A stretch of 64,000 bases of DNA from Ruminococcus sp. (lineage in GTDB: Bacteria > Bacillota > Clostridia > Oscillospirales > Acutalibacteraceae). Each line of letters starts with the position of its first letter. Within the stretch, counting starts at the first letter, position 1. Where the stretch lies: assembly GCA_004556705.1 (NCBI GenBank), contig SFGA01000009.1, forward strand, positions 1 to 64,000. The letters run 5' to 3'. Under the pieces are notes generated by a model. It saw only the letters and a program-made list of their open reading frames with translations. It was not told the DNA's origin and ran no database searches. Made by a program: the position numbers and the translations under genes. Of the stretch, positions 42,279 to 51,661 are shown in pieces.

Positions 42279-43574
42279 TCAGCCTGCGCCCATTTGAATC
42301 TTTTGGTCATCGTCCGGAAATTCTTTCCTCTGAATATCAGCTCCGAGGCTTCTGAACTTATCAACAACATTCTCATATCCTCTTTCGATATGATGAATAT
42401 CTTCAATTTCAGTAACACCCGTCGCAACCAGACCGGCTATCATCATAGCTGCGCCTGCTCTAAGGTCGTCGGCTTTAATCGGTGCGCCCTTTAATCCTTC
42501 AACGCCCTCGATAACCGCCGTTTTTCCGTTAACGTGTATTTGTGCGCCCATTCTTGAAAGCTGTTCGGCATATCTGAAACGATTGTCCCAAACGCTTTCC
42601 GATATAATACTTGTTCCCTTTGCAATGCTCAAAAGCACGGCAAACTGCGGCTGCATATCAGTCGGGAAGCCGGGATGCGGCATAGTTTTAATGTTACACT
42701 TGCCTGCTCTGCCCGTTGCGCTTACCCTAACAGCGTCGTCGTACTCCTCAACGTTAATTCCGCATTCCACAAGCTTTGCCGTTATGGACTCCAAGTGCTT
42801 TGGAATTACGTTTTTAACAAGCACGTTGCCCTTTGTCGCCGCTGCGGCAACCATATATGTTCCCGCTTCGATTTGGTCGGGAATTATAGAATATTCACAG
42901 CCGTGGAGATTTTCAACGCCGTGAATTTTAATAACATCTGTACCTGCGCCTCTGACATCGGCACCCATTGTGTTAAGGAAGTTTGCCAAATCAACTATGT
43001 GCGGCTCTTTTGCCGCATTCTCGATTATAGTAAGTCCTCTCGCTCTGACAGCGGCAAGCATACAGTTTATGGTAGCACCGACAGACACAACGTCAAGGTA
43101 AATCGAATTGCCCAAAAGCTTGTCAGCTCTTGCGTTTACCATAGCATTTTCTTCCATAGTAACGGTTGCTCCGAGAGCCTCAAAGCCCTTTATGTGCTGG
43201 TCAATCGGACGAACACCGAGATAGCAACCGCCGGGCATTGCAACCTCGGCTCTGTTAAATCTGCCGAGCAACGCACCGATAAGATAATATGATGCACGAA
43301 GCTGCTTTGAAAGCTCATGCTCAACAACATAAGAGTTTATAAATCTTGTGTCAATCTCAATGGTGTTCTTATTTATATATTTAATTTTTGCACCCATGAT
43401 ATTCAAAATGTTGATCATGGCGGTAACGTCGCTTATATTCGGTATATTTTCAATTCTGCAAACATCTTTAGCAAGAATGGTCGCAGGAAGAATTGCTACT
43501 ACTGCGTTTTTTGCACCGCTGACGGTAACTTCTCCCTTCAGCGGATGACCGCCGTTTATAACAAACTTATCCAA
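42279..43574 (-). CDS. murA: UDP-N-acetylglucosamine 1-carboxyvinyltransferase
   Basis: Catalyses the first committed step of peptidoglycan synthesis, transferring enolpyruvate from PEP to UDP-GlcNAc. GGHPLKGEVTVSGAKNAV near the start, the loop cysteine in MPGGCYLGVRPIDQH (fosfomycin target) and PTDMQPQFAVL are all present. I start at TTG 43574 (MDKFVINGG), 8 bases after AGGGAGTG, which matches the usual MurA N-terminus. The longer GTG start at 43607 adds 11 unusual residues. 431 residues. Confidence 0.95.
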   Translation of the reverse strand: MDKFVINGGHPLKGEVTVSGAKNAVVAILPATILAKDVCRIENIPNISDVTAMINILNIMGAKIKYINKNTIEIDTRFINSYVVEHELSKQLRASYYLIGALLGRFNRAEVAMPGGCYLGVRPIDQHIKGFEALGATVTMEENAMVNARADKLLGNSIYLDVVSVGATINCMLAAVRARGLTIIENAAKEPHIVDLANFLNTMGADVRGAGTDVIKIHGVENLHGCEYSIIPDQIEAGTYMVAAAATKGNVLVKNVIPKHLESITAKLVECGINVEEYDDAVRVSATGRAGKCNIKTMPHPGFPTDMQPQFAVLLSIAKGTSIISESVWDNRFRYAEQLSRMGAQIHVNGKTAVIEGVEGLKGAPIKADDLRAGAAMMIAGLVATGVTEIEDIHHIERGYENVVDKFRSLGADIQRKEFPDDDQKIQMGAG

Positions 43575-43728
43575 AGACGGTTCACTCCCTAATCTAAGAT
43601 TTTTCACACTTCAATATGTATATGCTTTCGCAGATAAAATTCCACATTATCGACATTATTATACCACCAAACAGGGCAAATTAAAAGTCTTTTTTTATAT
43701 TTTTTTAATGTTCCTTAAAAATAAAAAA

Positions 43729-43757
43729 CAGAGCCGTAATTTCAAATTACAGCTCTG
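43729..43757 (-). terminator. Terminator after fba
   Basis: CAGAGC(C)GTAATT / AATTAC(A)GCTCTG hairpin with one mismatch and a T-rich minus-strand tail. Confidence 0.75.
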
Positions 43758-43779
43758 AAAATTATTGATTTTTAACAGC

Positions 43780-44715
43780 TTATGCCTTACCGCCGCAGCC
43801 GAGAACAGTTTCAATCTTATGAGAAACAACTGCTTCGACAGCATCTCTTGCGGGTGTGAGGTACTTTCTCGGGTCAAAGTCAGCGGGATTTTCTGCAAAG
43901 TGCTTACGAATAGCAGCGGTCATTGCGATACGAATGTCCGAGTCAACGTTGATTTTGCAAACAGCCATTGATGAAGCCTGACGAAGCATTTCCTCGGGGA
44001 TACCGATAGCGTCGGGCATCTGACCGCCGTACTGATTGATAGTCTTAATGTCGTCCTGATTTACAGAGCTTGCGCCGTGAAGAACGATCGGGAAGCCGGG
44101 AAGTCTCTTTTCAACCTCTTCGAGAATATCGAAACGAAGCTGAGGCTTCTGACCGGGCTTGAACTTATATGCGCCGTGAGAAGTACCGATAGCGATAGCA
44201 AGTGAGTCAACGCCTGTTCTTGTAACGAAATCAAGAACCTGATCGGGGTTTGTATAAGACTCTTTACCGGATTCAACTACAACCTCATCCTCAACGCCTG
44301 CAAGAGTACCGAGCTCGCCCTCAACAACTACGCCGTGAGCGTGAGCATATTCAACTACCATCTTTGTAAGAGCAACGTTCTCCTCATAAGGAAGAGAGCT
44401 GCCGTCAATCATAACGGAAGTAAATCCGCCGTCGATGCAAGCCTTACAGGTTTCAAAGTCGGGACCGTGGTCAAGGTGAAGAGCGATCGGAAGTCCTGTT
44501 TCCTCTGCCGCAGCCTTTACCATAGCAACGAGATAGCCGTGTGAAGCGTACTTTCTCGCACCTGAAGATACCTGAAGAATTACGGGAGCGTCAAGCTTCT
44601 TGGCAGCTCTTGTAATTCCCTGAATAATCTCCATATTGTTTACGTTGAAAGCACCGATAGCGTAACCGCCCTCGTAAGCCTTCTTGAACATTTCTGTTGT
44701 TGTTACTAATGGCAT
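43780..44715 (-). CDS. fba: Class II fructose-1,6-bisphosphate aldolase
   Basis: 311-residue zinc aldolase of glycolysis and gluconeogenesis. The first zinc histidine lies in ALHLDHGPDFETCK, further ligands in EGELGTLAGVEDEV and GTSHGAYKF, and the phosphate-binding loop is IVLHGASSV. Monocistronic, with a consensus promoter and its own terminator. AAGGAGTG precedes the ATG. Confidence 0.96.
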   Translation of the reverse strand: MPLVTTTEMFKKAYEGGYAIGAFNVNNMEIIQGITRAAKKLDAPVILQVSSGARKYASHGYLVAMVKAAAEETGLPIALHLDHGPDFETCKACIDGGFTSVMIDGSSLPYEENVALTKMVVEYAHAHGVVVEGELGTLAGVEDEVVVESGKESYTNPDQVLDFVTRTGVDSLAIAIGTSHGAYKFKPGQKPQLRFDILEEVEKRLPGFPIVLHGASSVNQDDIKTINQYGGQMPDAIGIPEEMLRQASSMAVCKINVDSDIRIAMTAAIRKHFAENPADFDPRKYLTPARDAVEAVVSHKIETVLGCGGKA

Positions 44716-44769
44716 ATTTTTCCACTCCTTGAGTAAAAATAATTTTTTAACTTATTTAATTGCGAGGAT

Positions 44770-44798
44770 ATTATACCCCACTACCGATAATATGTCAA
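44770..44798 (-). promoter_or_regulatory. fba promoter
   Basis: Minus-strand TTGACA (44793-44798), 17 bases, TATAAT (44770-44775). Perfect consensus, as expected for a highly expressed glycolytic gene. Confidence 0.85.
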
Positions 44799-44887
44799 AT
44801 AAAACAGCCAAAAATTAACATTATTTTCAATAATTCGCAGTAACTGACAGCGCATTTTCGGAATAAAATGTGTCGGGAGGGATTGAT

Positions 44888-45913
44888 ATGAATTGCTTTT
44901 TCAGCTCCGCCGTTTTGAAGAGTTTGACAAGCGAAAATGCCGGTATACGCTCCGCTGTACTCATACATTCCGAAAGCTCTGAGCTTATGCACAGGCTTTT
45001 GTCGTACTGCGTTGCAAGGGCGGAAAGGGACGGACTTTCCTGTCATAAATTTTTATCAAAATACGACTATGACAAGCTGTGTGCCGTGTATATTAAAAAC
45101 CGAAAAATTTTTATCGGCGATAAGGCTATTATTCCCGATTTGCACGAATTTTCCACGGTAAAAATAATAGATGCAGATGAAATTTACGAAAGCACGCTCG
45201 ATAAAAGCGTTGTCGGCAAGATTAATTCACAACGCAAGCTATACATATCCGAAGCGGAGAAATACGAAAGCTCCGCAGCCGTCATCTCAAGAGAAAGTGC
45301 AAAAATGCTCTTTCAATTTGTTGACAAGGCAAAAATTTTGAATTATATTCTGCGTTTTATGCAACGAAAGGGGCTTCGTCAAGTATCAAAAGACGGGCTT
45401 GAAAGCACTTTCACTCTCGGAAGCATTACCTCTTGGGGCGTTCATACCTGCTTTGAGTCCGTCGCCGAAAAATGCTCCGACGTTTACTCAATCTGCGACT
45501 GTACAAGGAATATCGCTTCGCTGCTGATAAACGGCTTTTCCTCTGCTTTTCGCCAATGCGGAAAGGATACAGAAAAATTTACCTGCTCGCTGTGTCCCGA
45601 GTTTTCAGAGCACCTGTGCATACCCGAGCTGTCGCTTGCCTTTGTGTGTGAAAACGATTATCATCCGTACCGTTACTCCGACTCGGGCGAAATTTCTCAA
45701 GCACGCTTTTTGAAGCGTAATATTCCGCATTGTCTGACGGAAAAGCTTGCCTGCAACGAGGAGCTCAAAGACGAGCTTATAAGTTCTGCGGTTTTCTCGC
45801 TTTACGACGCTATGGAAAGAGACAACGAGCTTTGCCGATATTTGCAAGCCTTTGAAAACACCGAAAAATATGCCGCTTTAAGCAAGGAAATCGAAAATCT
45901 TTGCTTTGAGTGA
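44888..45913 (+). CDS. Hypothetical protein
   Basis: 341 residues from ATG 44888, which follows GGGAGGG. Soluble, no signal peptide, many cysteines including a CSLCPEF cluster near residue 240. It has no recognisable P-loop or catalytic motif. A region of about 50 residues near 45-95 resembles the core of a Rossmann-like sheet. I do not recognise it. It lies directly upstream of a cyclase-family gene that has its own promoter. Confidence 0.65.
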   Translation: MNCFFSSAVLKSLTSENAGIRSAVLIHSESSELMHRLLSYCVARAERDGLSCHKFLSKYDYDKLCAVYIKNRKIFIGDKAIIPDLHEFSTVKIIDADEIYESTLDKSVVGKINSQRKLYISEAEKYESSAAVISRESAKMLFQFVDKAKILNYILRFMQRKGLRQVSKDGLESTFTLGSITSWGVHTCFESVAEKCSDVYSICDCTRNIASLLINGFSSAFRQCGKDTEKFTCSLCPEFSEHLCIPELSLAFVCENDYHPYRYSDSGEISQARFLKRNIPHCLTEKLACNEELKDELISSAVFSLYDAMERDNELCRYLQAFENTEKYAALSKEIENLCFE

Positions 45914-45914
45914 T

Positions 45915-45943
45915 TTGACAAAGACGTGTAATTGATATACTAT
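45915..45943 (+). promoter_or_regulatory. Promoter of the cyclase-family gene
   Basis: TTGACA (45915-45920), 17 bases, TACTAT (45938-45943). It lies over the longest reading frame's start, supporting ATG 45974. Confidence 0.75.
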
Positions 45944-45973
45944 ATTATATATGCTAAAAAAGGCGGCGAGAAT

Positions 45974-46579
45974 ATGAAAATCATAGATATTTCAAACGAT
46001 TTGCTTACAGCTGAAGTGTATGAGGGCGGCCCTGTGCCCGAGCTTAAACAGGTCAGAGAAATCTCGCCTGACTCCTATTATAATTTGAGCGTTTTGGATG
46101 CCTGTCTGCACAACGGAACTCACGTTGATGCACCGCTTCATTTTATCCCCGACGCAGAGCCCGTTGACAAAATTCCGCTTGAAAAATTCATCGGCCCTTG
46201 TAAGGTAATTGAGGTATCCGAGGGAATAATAACGGGCAGACTTGTTGAGGAATATTTCCCGAGGGATTGCAAGCGTGTGCTTATAAAGTCAAAGGGCAAG
46301 GCTTTTATTCATTATACAGCGGCGGAGGTTATGGCACACTTCGGCTATGAGCTTATCGGGACAGATGGTGTTAGCATTGAAGCTCCCGACTCCGACGGCA
46401 GCACGCACAGAGCACTTTTGAATGCAGAAATAGCAATTCTCGAGGGGCTAAATCTTGAAGAAGCGAAAAACGGCGAATATTTTCTTATCGCACCACCCAT
46501 AAAAATTTCGGGTGCAGAGGCTTCGTTTACAAGAGCCGTTCTCATTTCAGATTATATCTTTTGGAGCAGTAAAAACTGA
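45974..46579 (+). CDS. Cyclase-family metal hydrolase (kynurenine formamidase-like)
   Basis: 201 residues from the ATG after AAAGGCGGCG. HNGTHVDAPLHF, the family metal motif HxGTHxDxPxH, is near residue 50, and GTDGVSIEAPDS near 130 completes the fold. Members hydrolyse amides or esters such as N-formylkynurenine or cyclic imides. No tryptophan-catabolic neighbours are seen, so the substrate is open. Followed by an FAD oxidoreductase, probably co-transcribed. Confidence 0.85.
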   Translation: MKIIDISNDLLTAEVYEGGPVPELKQVREISPDSYYNLSVLDACLHNGTHVDAPLHFIPDAEPVDKIPLEKFIGPCKVIEVSEGIITGRLVEEYFPRDCKRVLIKSKGKAFIHYTAAEVMAHFGYELIGTDGVSIEAPDSDGSTHRALLNAEIAILEGLNLEEAKNGEYFLIAPPIKISGAEASFTRAVLISDYIFWSSKN

Positions 46580-46587
46580 GGTAATAT

Positions 46588-48132
46588 ATGAAAAATATCG
46601 TGATAATCGGCGCAGGTCCGGCAGGACTTACGGCAGGGCTTGAGCTGTTGAGAAAATCAAATAGTGAGTACAATGTTACCGTGCTTGAGTCAAGCGAGCG
46701 TGTCGGCGGTATATCCGCAACCGTTAACTGCTCGGGCAACCGAATGGATCTCGGCGGTCACCGTTTCTTTTCAAAGGATGAAAGGGTCAACGAGTGGTGG
46801 TCAAGTCTTTTGGAATTGCAAGGCGCACCGTCATTTGACGACAAGCTTTTACACCGTAAAAAAGCACTTTCCGAAAACGGTCCCGACCCCGAAGCGGAAG
46901 ATAATGTTATGCTTCTTCGCCAAAGGGTTTCACGAATATATTATCTTGAAAAATTCTTTGATTATCCCGTTTCGCTCAAGGCGCAAACCCTGATAAATCT
47001 CGGATTTGTCAGAACAATGAAGGCGGGCTTCAGCTATCTTCATTCCATATTGTTCAAAAAAGACGAGTCCTCGCTTGAGAATTTCTATATTAACCGCTTC
47101 GGCAAGGAGCTTTATTCAATGTTCTTTGAGGGATACACGGAAAAGCTTTGGGGTAGGCATCCGTCTGAAATTTCTGCCGATTGGGGCGCACAGAGAGTAA
47201 AGGGCATTTCTATCAAGGAGGTTCTCAAAAACGCACTTTCAAAGGGCAAAAAGAGCGACGAAGCCTCGCTTATAGAGGAATTTAAGTACCCAAAATTCGG
47301 TCCCGGTCAGCTTTGGGAGACTGCGGCATCAGAGCTTGAAAGTCTCGGCGGTAAAATCATTTTCAATGCCGAAGTCAACAGGATAAACGTCGAAAACGGC
47401 AAAATCACTTCCGTAACGGCAGGCGATAAGGAATACTCGGGCGATATTTTCATCTCCTCAATGCCAATTAAGGATTTAGTGAACAGCTTTGAACAATCGC
47501 TCGTTTCAAACGAAGTAAAGGATATTGCAAACGGCTTACCTTACAGGGATTTTGTTACTGTCGGCTTGCTCGTTAACCGTCTTGAAATCAAAAATAAAAC
47601 AGATATAAAAACCGTTTCAAATATCGTTCCCGACTGTTGGATTTACGTTCAGGACGACTCCGTAAAGCTCGGAAGAATACAGATTTTCAACAACTGGTCA
47701 AGCTATCTTGTAAAGGATGTTGAAAACACCGTGTGGCTCGGGCTTGAATATTTCTGCACCGAGGGCGACGACTTTTGGAATATGAGCGAAAGTGCTTGCG
47801 TTGATTTTGCTGTTAGTGAACTTAAAAAAATCGGCGTAATTTCAAACGACACCGATATACTTTTCTCACACAGAGAAAAGGTCAAAAAGGCATATCCCGC
47901 ATACTTTGACACTTATGACGAGTTGCCGACGGTTATCAATTATCTCAATTCGTATGAAAATCTTTACTGTATCGGCAGAAACGGACAGCACCGCTACAAC
48001 AATATGGATCATTCAATGATGACCGCTTTTGAAGCCGTAAACAACATTCTTACGGGTAAAACGGATAAATCCGATATTTGGAACGTCAATACCGAAAAGG
48101 AATATCACGAAAAGGGGCAGTGCAATGGCTGA
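46588..48132 (+). CDS. FAD-dependent oxidoreductase (UDP-galactopyranose mutase/amine-oxidase-like)
   Basis: 514 residues. The dinucleotide motif VIIGAGPAGLTAGLELL is at the very N-terminus, followed by VLESSERVGGIS and DLGGHRFFSK. The C-terminal FAD motif lies near IGRNGQHRYNNMDHSMMTA. This group is found in surface-polysaccharide loci and is close to, but distinct from, UDP-galactopyranose mutase and protoporphyrinogen oxidase. The exact reaction is unknown. It overlaps the next small gene by eight bases. Confidence 0.85.
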   Translation: MKNIVIIGAGPAGLTAGLELLRKSNSEYNVTVLESSERVGGISATVNCSGNRMDLGGHRFFSKDERVNEWWSSLLELQGAPSFDDKLLHRKKALSENGPDPEAEDNVMLLRQRVSRIYYLEKFFDYPVSLKAQTLINLGFVRTMKAGFSYLHSILFKKDESSLENFYINRFGKELYSMFFEGYTEKLWGRHPSEISADWGAQRVKGISIKEVLKNALSKGKKSDEASLIEEFKYPKFGPGQLWETAASELESLGGKIIFNAEVNRINVENGKITSVTAGDKEYSGDIFISSMPIKDLVNSFEQSLVSNEVKDIANGLPYRDFVTVGLLVNRLEIKNKTDIKTVSNIVPDCWIYVQDDSVKLGRIQIFNNWSSYLVKDVENTVWLGLEYFCTEGDDFWNMSESACVDFAVSELKKIGVISNDTDILFSHREKVKKAYPAYFDTYDELPTVINYLNSYENLYCIGRNGQHRYNNMDHSMMTAFEAVNNILTGKTDKSDIWNVNTEKEYHEKGQCNG

Positions 48133-48319
48133 AAAGAAAAAACGGGTTACGCAATGTGAATGCTGTGCATATTATTTTTATGATGAGGATTATGATTGCT
48201 ATGCGTGCGAGGTCAATCTCGACGAGGACGAAATGGCAAGATTTTTAAGCTACGCCGACTTTGAATGTCCGTATTATAATCCGTATGACGAATACAAAAT
48301 CGTACAAAAACAAAATTAA
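48125..48319 (+). CDS. Small Cys-rich protein (DUF6472-like)
   Basis: 64 residues, acidic, with CECC near 12 and CYAC near 26 plus a later Cys (FECPYY), arranged like a zinc knuckle. The NLDEDEMARFL segment resembles a Firmicute family of unknown function (I believe DUF6472). It overlaps the oxidoreductase gene. A strong terminator follows. Confidence 0.75.
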   Translation: MAEKKKRVTQCECCAYYFYDEDYDCYACEVNLDEDEMARFLSYADFECPYYNPYDEYKIVQKQN

Positions 48320-48330
48320 GGCAATGAAAA

Positions 48331-48357
48331 AAGGCTTCGGAAATAATCCGAAGCCTT
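48331..48357. terminator. Bidirectional terminator
   Basis: An 11-bp stem AAGGCTTCGGA / TCCGAAGCCTT with loop AATAA, between convergent transcripts (the Cys-rich gene and ileS). Confidence 0.85.
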
Positions 48358-48383
48358 TTAATAATATCAAAGTTTGCCTTTAA

Positions 48384-51300
48384 TTAAGCCTTTTTAATAT
48401 CAACCTTAACCTTGTGGTCGTCGATATTAAATTCATTTGCTCCGCCCTCTGCAAATGTGAGGCTGTCGCAAAGAAGCTCCGACTTAATGAAATCAGCGTT
48501 GCGTGTAATTACGTCGGTAATGTAATCGTCCGAAGAAGCAACGATTTCAATGTGGTCCGTAACCTCGAAGCCGCTTGACTTACGGAGATTTTGAACCTTT
48601 GAAATAAACTCTCTTACAGAGCCTCTTTCGATAAGCGACTCATTGAGCGTTGTGTTGAGAATTACCGTTACACCGTAATTCGTCTCCGCAACATAGCCCT
48701 CCTTAGCCTTTTCGGTAACAAGGAGATCGTCCATTGTAAGTTCAATTTCAGCACCGTCAATTTCTGTCTTATAAACACCGTCAGCCTTGATGGTATTTAT
48801 AATTTCTGTGTTTCTGTCGATATTGAAATACTCGCCGATAGCCTTCAAATGTCTGCCGTATTTCGGACCGAGTGTTTTAAGCTGCGGCTTGATTTCATAA
48901 CAGATAAGGCTCTGTGTATCAAAATCAGTAAGAACCTCGTCAACATTAAGCTCTTCCGCAATGGTATTAAGCTCTTCATCTTTAAGAGTGATACCGTTGT
49001 CAATCTTGACAATGCACTGGCTCAACGGCTGACGGTTACGGATATGAACAAGCTCACGAAGCTTTCTGCCGATTTCAACAGCCTTATAGGAAACCTCCAT
49101 CTGCTCCTCAAGCTCAGGCTTGTCCCAATCTGCTCTGTACTGCGGGAAGGAAGCAAGATGAACGCTCTCGGGTGCGTCGGGGAAGTATCTTGTAATAAGA
49201 CCCTGATATATTGTCTCAGCAACAAACGGAGTTACGGGAGCAACAACCCTTGCGAGTGTTTCAAGAACGGTATAAAGAGTCATATATGCCGCAATCTTGT
49301 CCTCGGTAAGCTCTGAGTTAAAGAAACGACGGCGGTTACGTCTGATATACCAGTTTGAAAGCTCATCGATAAAGCTTTCCATTGCTCTTGTAGCCTCGAA
49401 AATATGGTATGAGTCGAACTCATAAGTAACCTTTTTAACAAGAGAGTTAACTCTTGAAAGCACCCACTCGTCGATTGAACGAAGCTTGCAATCGTCAATG
49501 TTGTATTTGCTCGGATCAAAGCCGTCAATCTCGCTGTAAAGTGAGTAGAAGTAAACCGACGCCCACATAGTGCCGATAAATCTGTTCTGGAACTGTGCAA
49601 GAGTCTGCTTGCTGAACGAAGTGGAAATCCACGGTGCGTTAGCTATGCAGAAGTAAAGTCTTGTGGCGTCGGAGCCGAATTCGTCAAGAACCTCCCACGG
49701 GTCAACAACGTTGCCGATATGCTTTGACATCTTGATACCGTTTTCGTCGTTTACAAGACCGAGAGCAATACAGTTTTTATACGGCGATTTGCCGAAAATA
49801 GCGGTTGAAAGTGCCTGCAAAGCGTAGAACCAGCCTCTTGACTGGTCGCTTCCCTCACTAATGAAGTCAGCCGGGAACTGCTGATTGAAAATTTCCTGAT
49901 TTTCAAACGGATAGTGGTGCTGTGCATAGGGCATTGAGCCTGAATCTATCCAGCAGTCGCAAACCTCGGGAGTACGGTGCATTGTGTGTCCGCACTCGGG
50001 GCAGGTCATTGTAAGGCGGTCAACCATAGGCTTATGAAGGTCAATATCGGGGTCTGCGCCGGTAAGCTCAACAAGCTCTGCTACCGAGCCGACAACGTGC
50101 TTGTGTCCACACTCCTCGCAAACCCAAATCGGAAGCGGAGTGCCCCAATATCTGTCTCTCGAAACCGCCCAGTCGATAACATTGGATACGAAGTTGCCCA
50201 TTCTACCTTCTTTGAAGTTCTCAGGGAACCAGTTTACGCTTCTGTTATCTGCAACAAGCTCATCACGGAGAGTTGACATTGCAATAAACCACGAATCCTT
50301 TGCATAATAGATAAGCGGACTGTTACAACGCCAGCAATGCGGATAGCTGTGCTCGATCTTCTTTATTTTAAGAATAACCTTATTGTCTATAAGTTCTTTG
50401 ATAATCTCGTCGTTTGCGTCGAATACAAGCTTGCCTGCATACTTTCCGCAAATATCGGTAAATTTACCTGCGAAGTCAACAGGTTTAACGCAGGGAAGAT
50501 TGTTTTCCTTGCCGACTCTTGCGTCGTCCTCACCGAATGCGGGAGCAATATGAACGATACCTGTACCTGCGTCAAGCGATACATAATCGTCAGCGATTAC
50601 ATAGAAAGCCTTTTCCGTAAATGTGTCAACAACAAAGGTGTATATCGGCTCATATTCCTTGCCGACAAGGTCTGAGCCCTTGCAGCTTTCAACGATTTCA
50701 TAATCCTCGCCGAAAAGGTCGCCGATAAGCTCGGTCGCAATGTAATAATAAGAGTCGTCAACCTTAACCTTTGCATAATCGAATTTTTCATTTACGCAAA
50801 GTGCAACGTTTGAGGGCAATGTCCACGGTGTTGTTGTCCAAACTGCGAAATATGTGTTTTCCTCGTCCTTGCACTTAAATCTTACGAAAACAGACTCTGT
50901 TTTAACGTTCTTATAGCCCTGTGCAACCTCGTGCGAGCTCAAAGCGGTTGAGCATCTCGGACAATACGGAGATACTCTGAAGCCCTTGTAGATAAGGCCT
51001 TTCTTATCAAGCTCTTTAAGTCCCCACCATACCGACTCGATATAGTTGTTCGTGTATGTAATGTAAGGGTGTTCAAAATCGCACCAATAGCCGACTCTTT
51101 CGGACATTTTTTCCCAAAGGTCTTTATATGTCCAAACGCTCTCACGGCATTTCTGAATGAACGGCTCTACACCGAAAGCCTCAATATCAGCCTTGCCGTT
51201 TGTGTGAATTTGCTTTTCAACCTCAAGCTCAACGGGAAGTCCGTGAGTGTCCCAGCCTGCTTTTCTCTCAACGTGGTAGCCCTGCATGGTTTTATATCTC

Positions 51301-51509
51301 GGAATTACGTCCTTTACAACTCTTGTAAGAACATGACCGATATGCGGCTTACCGTTAGCAGTGGGAGGTCCGTCGTAGAACACATAGTTCTTTGTGTTTA
51401 CGTCATTTTTCGCAACAGCCTTTTTGAAAATATCGTTTTGTTTCCAAAAATCGATTACTTCCTGCTCAGACTTGGCGAAATCGTAGTTTCTCTCTATTTT
51501 TTTCTGCAC
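48384..51509 (-). CDS. ileS: Isoleucyl-tRNA synthetase, eukaryote-like (IleS2) type
   Basis: 1041 residues, class I. GKPHIGHVLTRVVKD carries HIGH. The KMSKS loop reads KMSKHIGNVVDPWEV. Zinc ligands CGHKH and CPECGHTMHRTPEVCDCW lie mid-protein. Length and the KMSKH variant fit the IleS2 group, also seen in actinobacteria, which tends to be mupirocin-resistant; the classic bacterial IleS1 is about 930 residues. The start is GTG 51509 after AAGGTG. No T-box leader is visible between the promoter and the gene. Confidence 0.95.
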   Translation of the reverse strand: MQKKIERNYDFAKSEQEVIDFWKQNDIFKKAVAKNDVNTKNYVFYDGPPTANGKPHIGHVLTRVVKDVIPRYKTMQGYHVERKAGWDTHGLPVELEVEKQIHTNGKADIEAFGVEPFIQKCRESVWTYKDLWEKMSERVGYWCDFEHPYITYTNNYIESVWWGLKELDKKGLIYKGFRVSPYCPRCSTALSSHEVAQGYKNVKTESVFVRFKCKDEENTYFAVWTTTPWTLPSNVALCVNEKFDYAKVKVDDSYYYIATELIGDLFGEDYEIVESCKGSDLVGKEYEPIYTFVVDTFTEKAFYVIADDYVSLDAGTGIVHIAPAFGEDDARVGKENNLPCVKPVDFAGKFTDICGKYAGKLVFDANDEIIKELIDNKVILKIKKIEHSYPHCWRCNSPLIYYAKDSWFIAMSTLRDELVADNRSVNWFPENFKEGRMGNFVSNVIDWAVSRDRYWGTPLPIWVCEECGHKHVVGSVAELVELTGADPDIDLHKPMVDRLTMTCPECGHTMHRTPEVCDCWIDSGSMPYAQHHYPFENQEIFNQQFPADFISEGSDQSRGWFYALQALSTAIFGKSPYKNCIALGLVNDENGIKMSKHIGNVVDPWEVLDEFGSDATRLYFCIANAPWISTSFSKQTLAQFQNRFIGTMWASVYFYSLYSEIDGFDPSKYNIDDCKLRSIDEWVLSRVNSLVKKVTYEFDSYHIFEATRAMESFIDELSNWYIRRNRRRFFNSELTEDKIAAYMTLYTVLETLARVVAPVTPFVAETIYQGLITRYFPDAPESVHLASFPQYRADWDKPELEEQMEVSYKAVEIGRKLRELVHIRNRQPLSQCIVKIDNGITLKDEELNTIAEELNVDEVLTDFDTQSLICYEIKPQLKTLGPKYGRHLKAIGEYFNIDRNTEIINTIKADGVYKTEIDGAEIELTMDDLLVTEKAKEGYVAETNYGVTVILNTTLNESLIERGSVREFISKVQNLRKSSGFEVTDHIEIVASSDDYITDVITRNADFIKSELLCDSLTFAEGGANEFNIDDHKVKVDIKKA

Positions 51510-51545
51510 CTTGCGTTCACCTTCTACTATAAATATACATTGTCT

Positions 51546-51574
51546 ATTATAGTTTACAACGACAAAAAAATCAA
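51546..51574 (-). promoter_or_regulatory. ileS promoter
   Basis: Minus-strand TTGATT (51569-51574), 17 bases, TATAAT (51546-51551). The short 37-base leader leaves no room for a T-box. Confidence 0.75.
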
Positions 51575-51613
51575 GGACAAATTGGATAAAAACAGTCGTT
51601 ATAAAAGATAAAA

Positions 51614-51643
51614 GGCTGTAAAAAACTTTCGTTTTTTACAGCC
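51614..51643 (-). terminator. Terminator of the ribosomal protein operon
   Basis: A 13-bp perfect stem GGCTGTAAAAAAC / GTTTTTTACAGCC with loop TTTC and a T-rich minus-strand tail, after rplQ. Confidence 0.85.
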
Positions 51644-51661
51644 GGTTGAATAATCTTAAAA

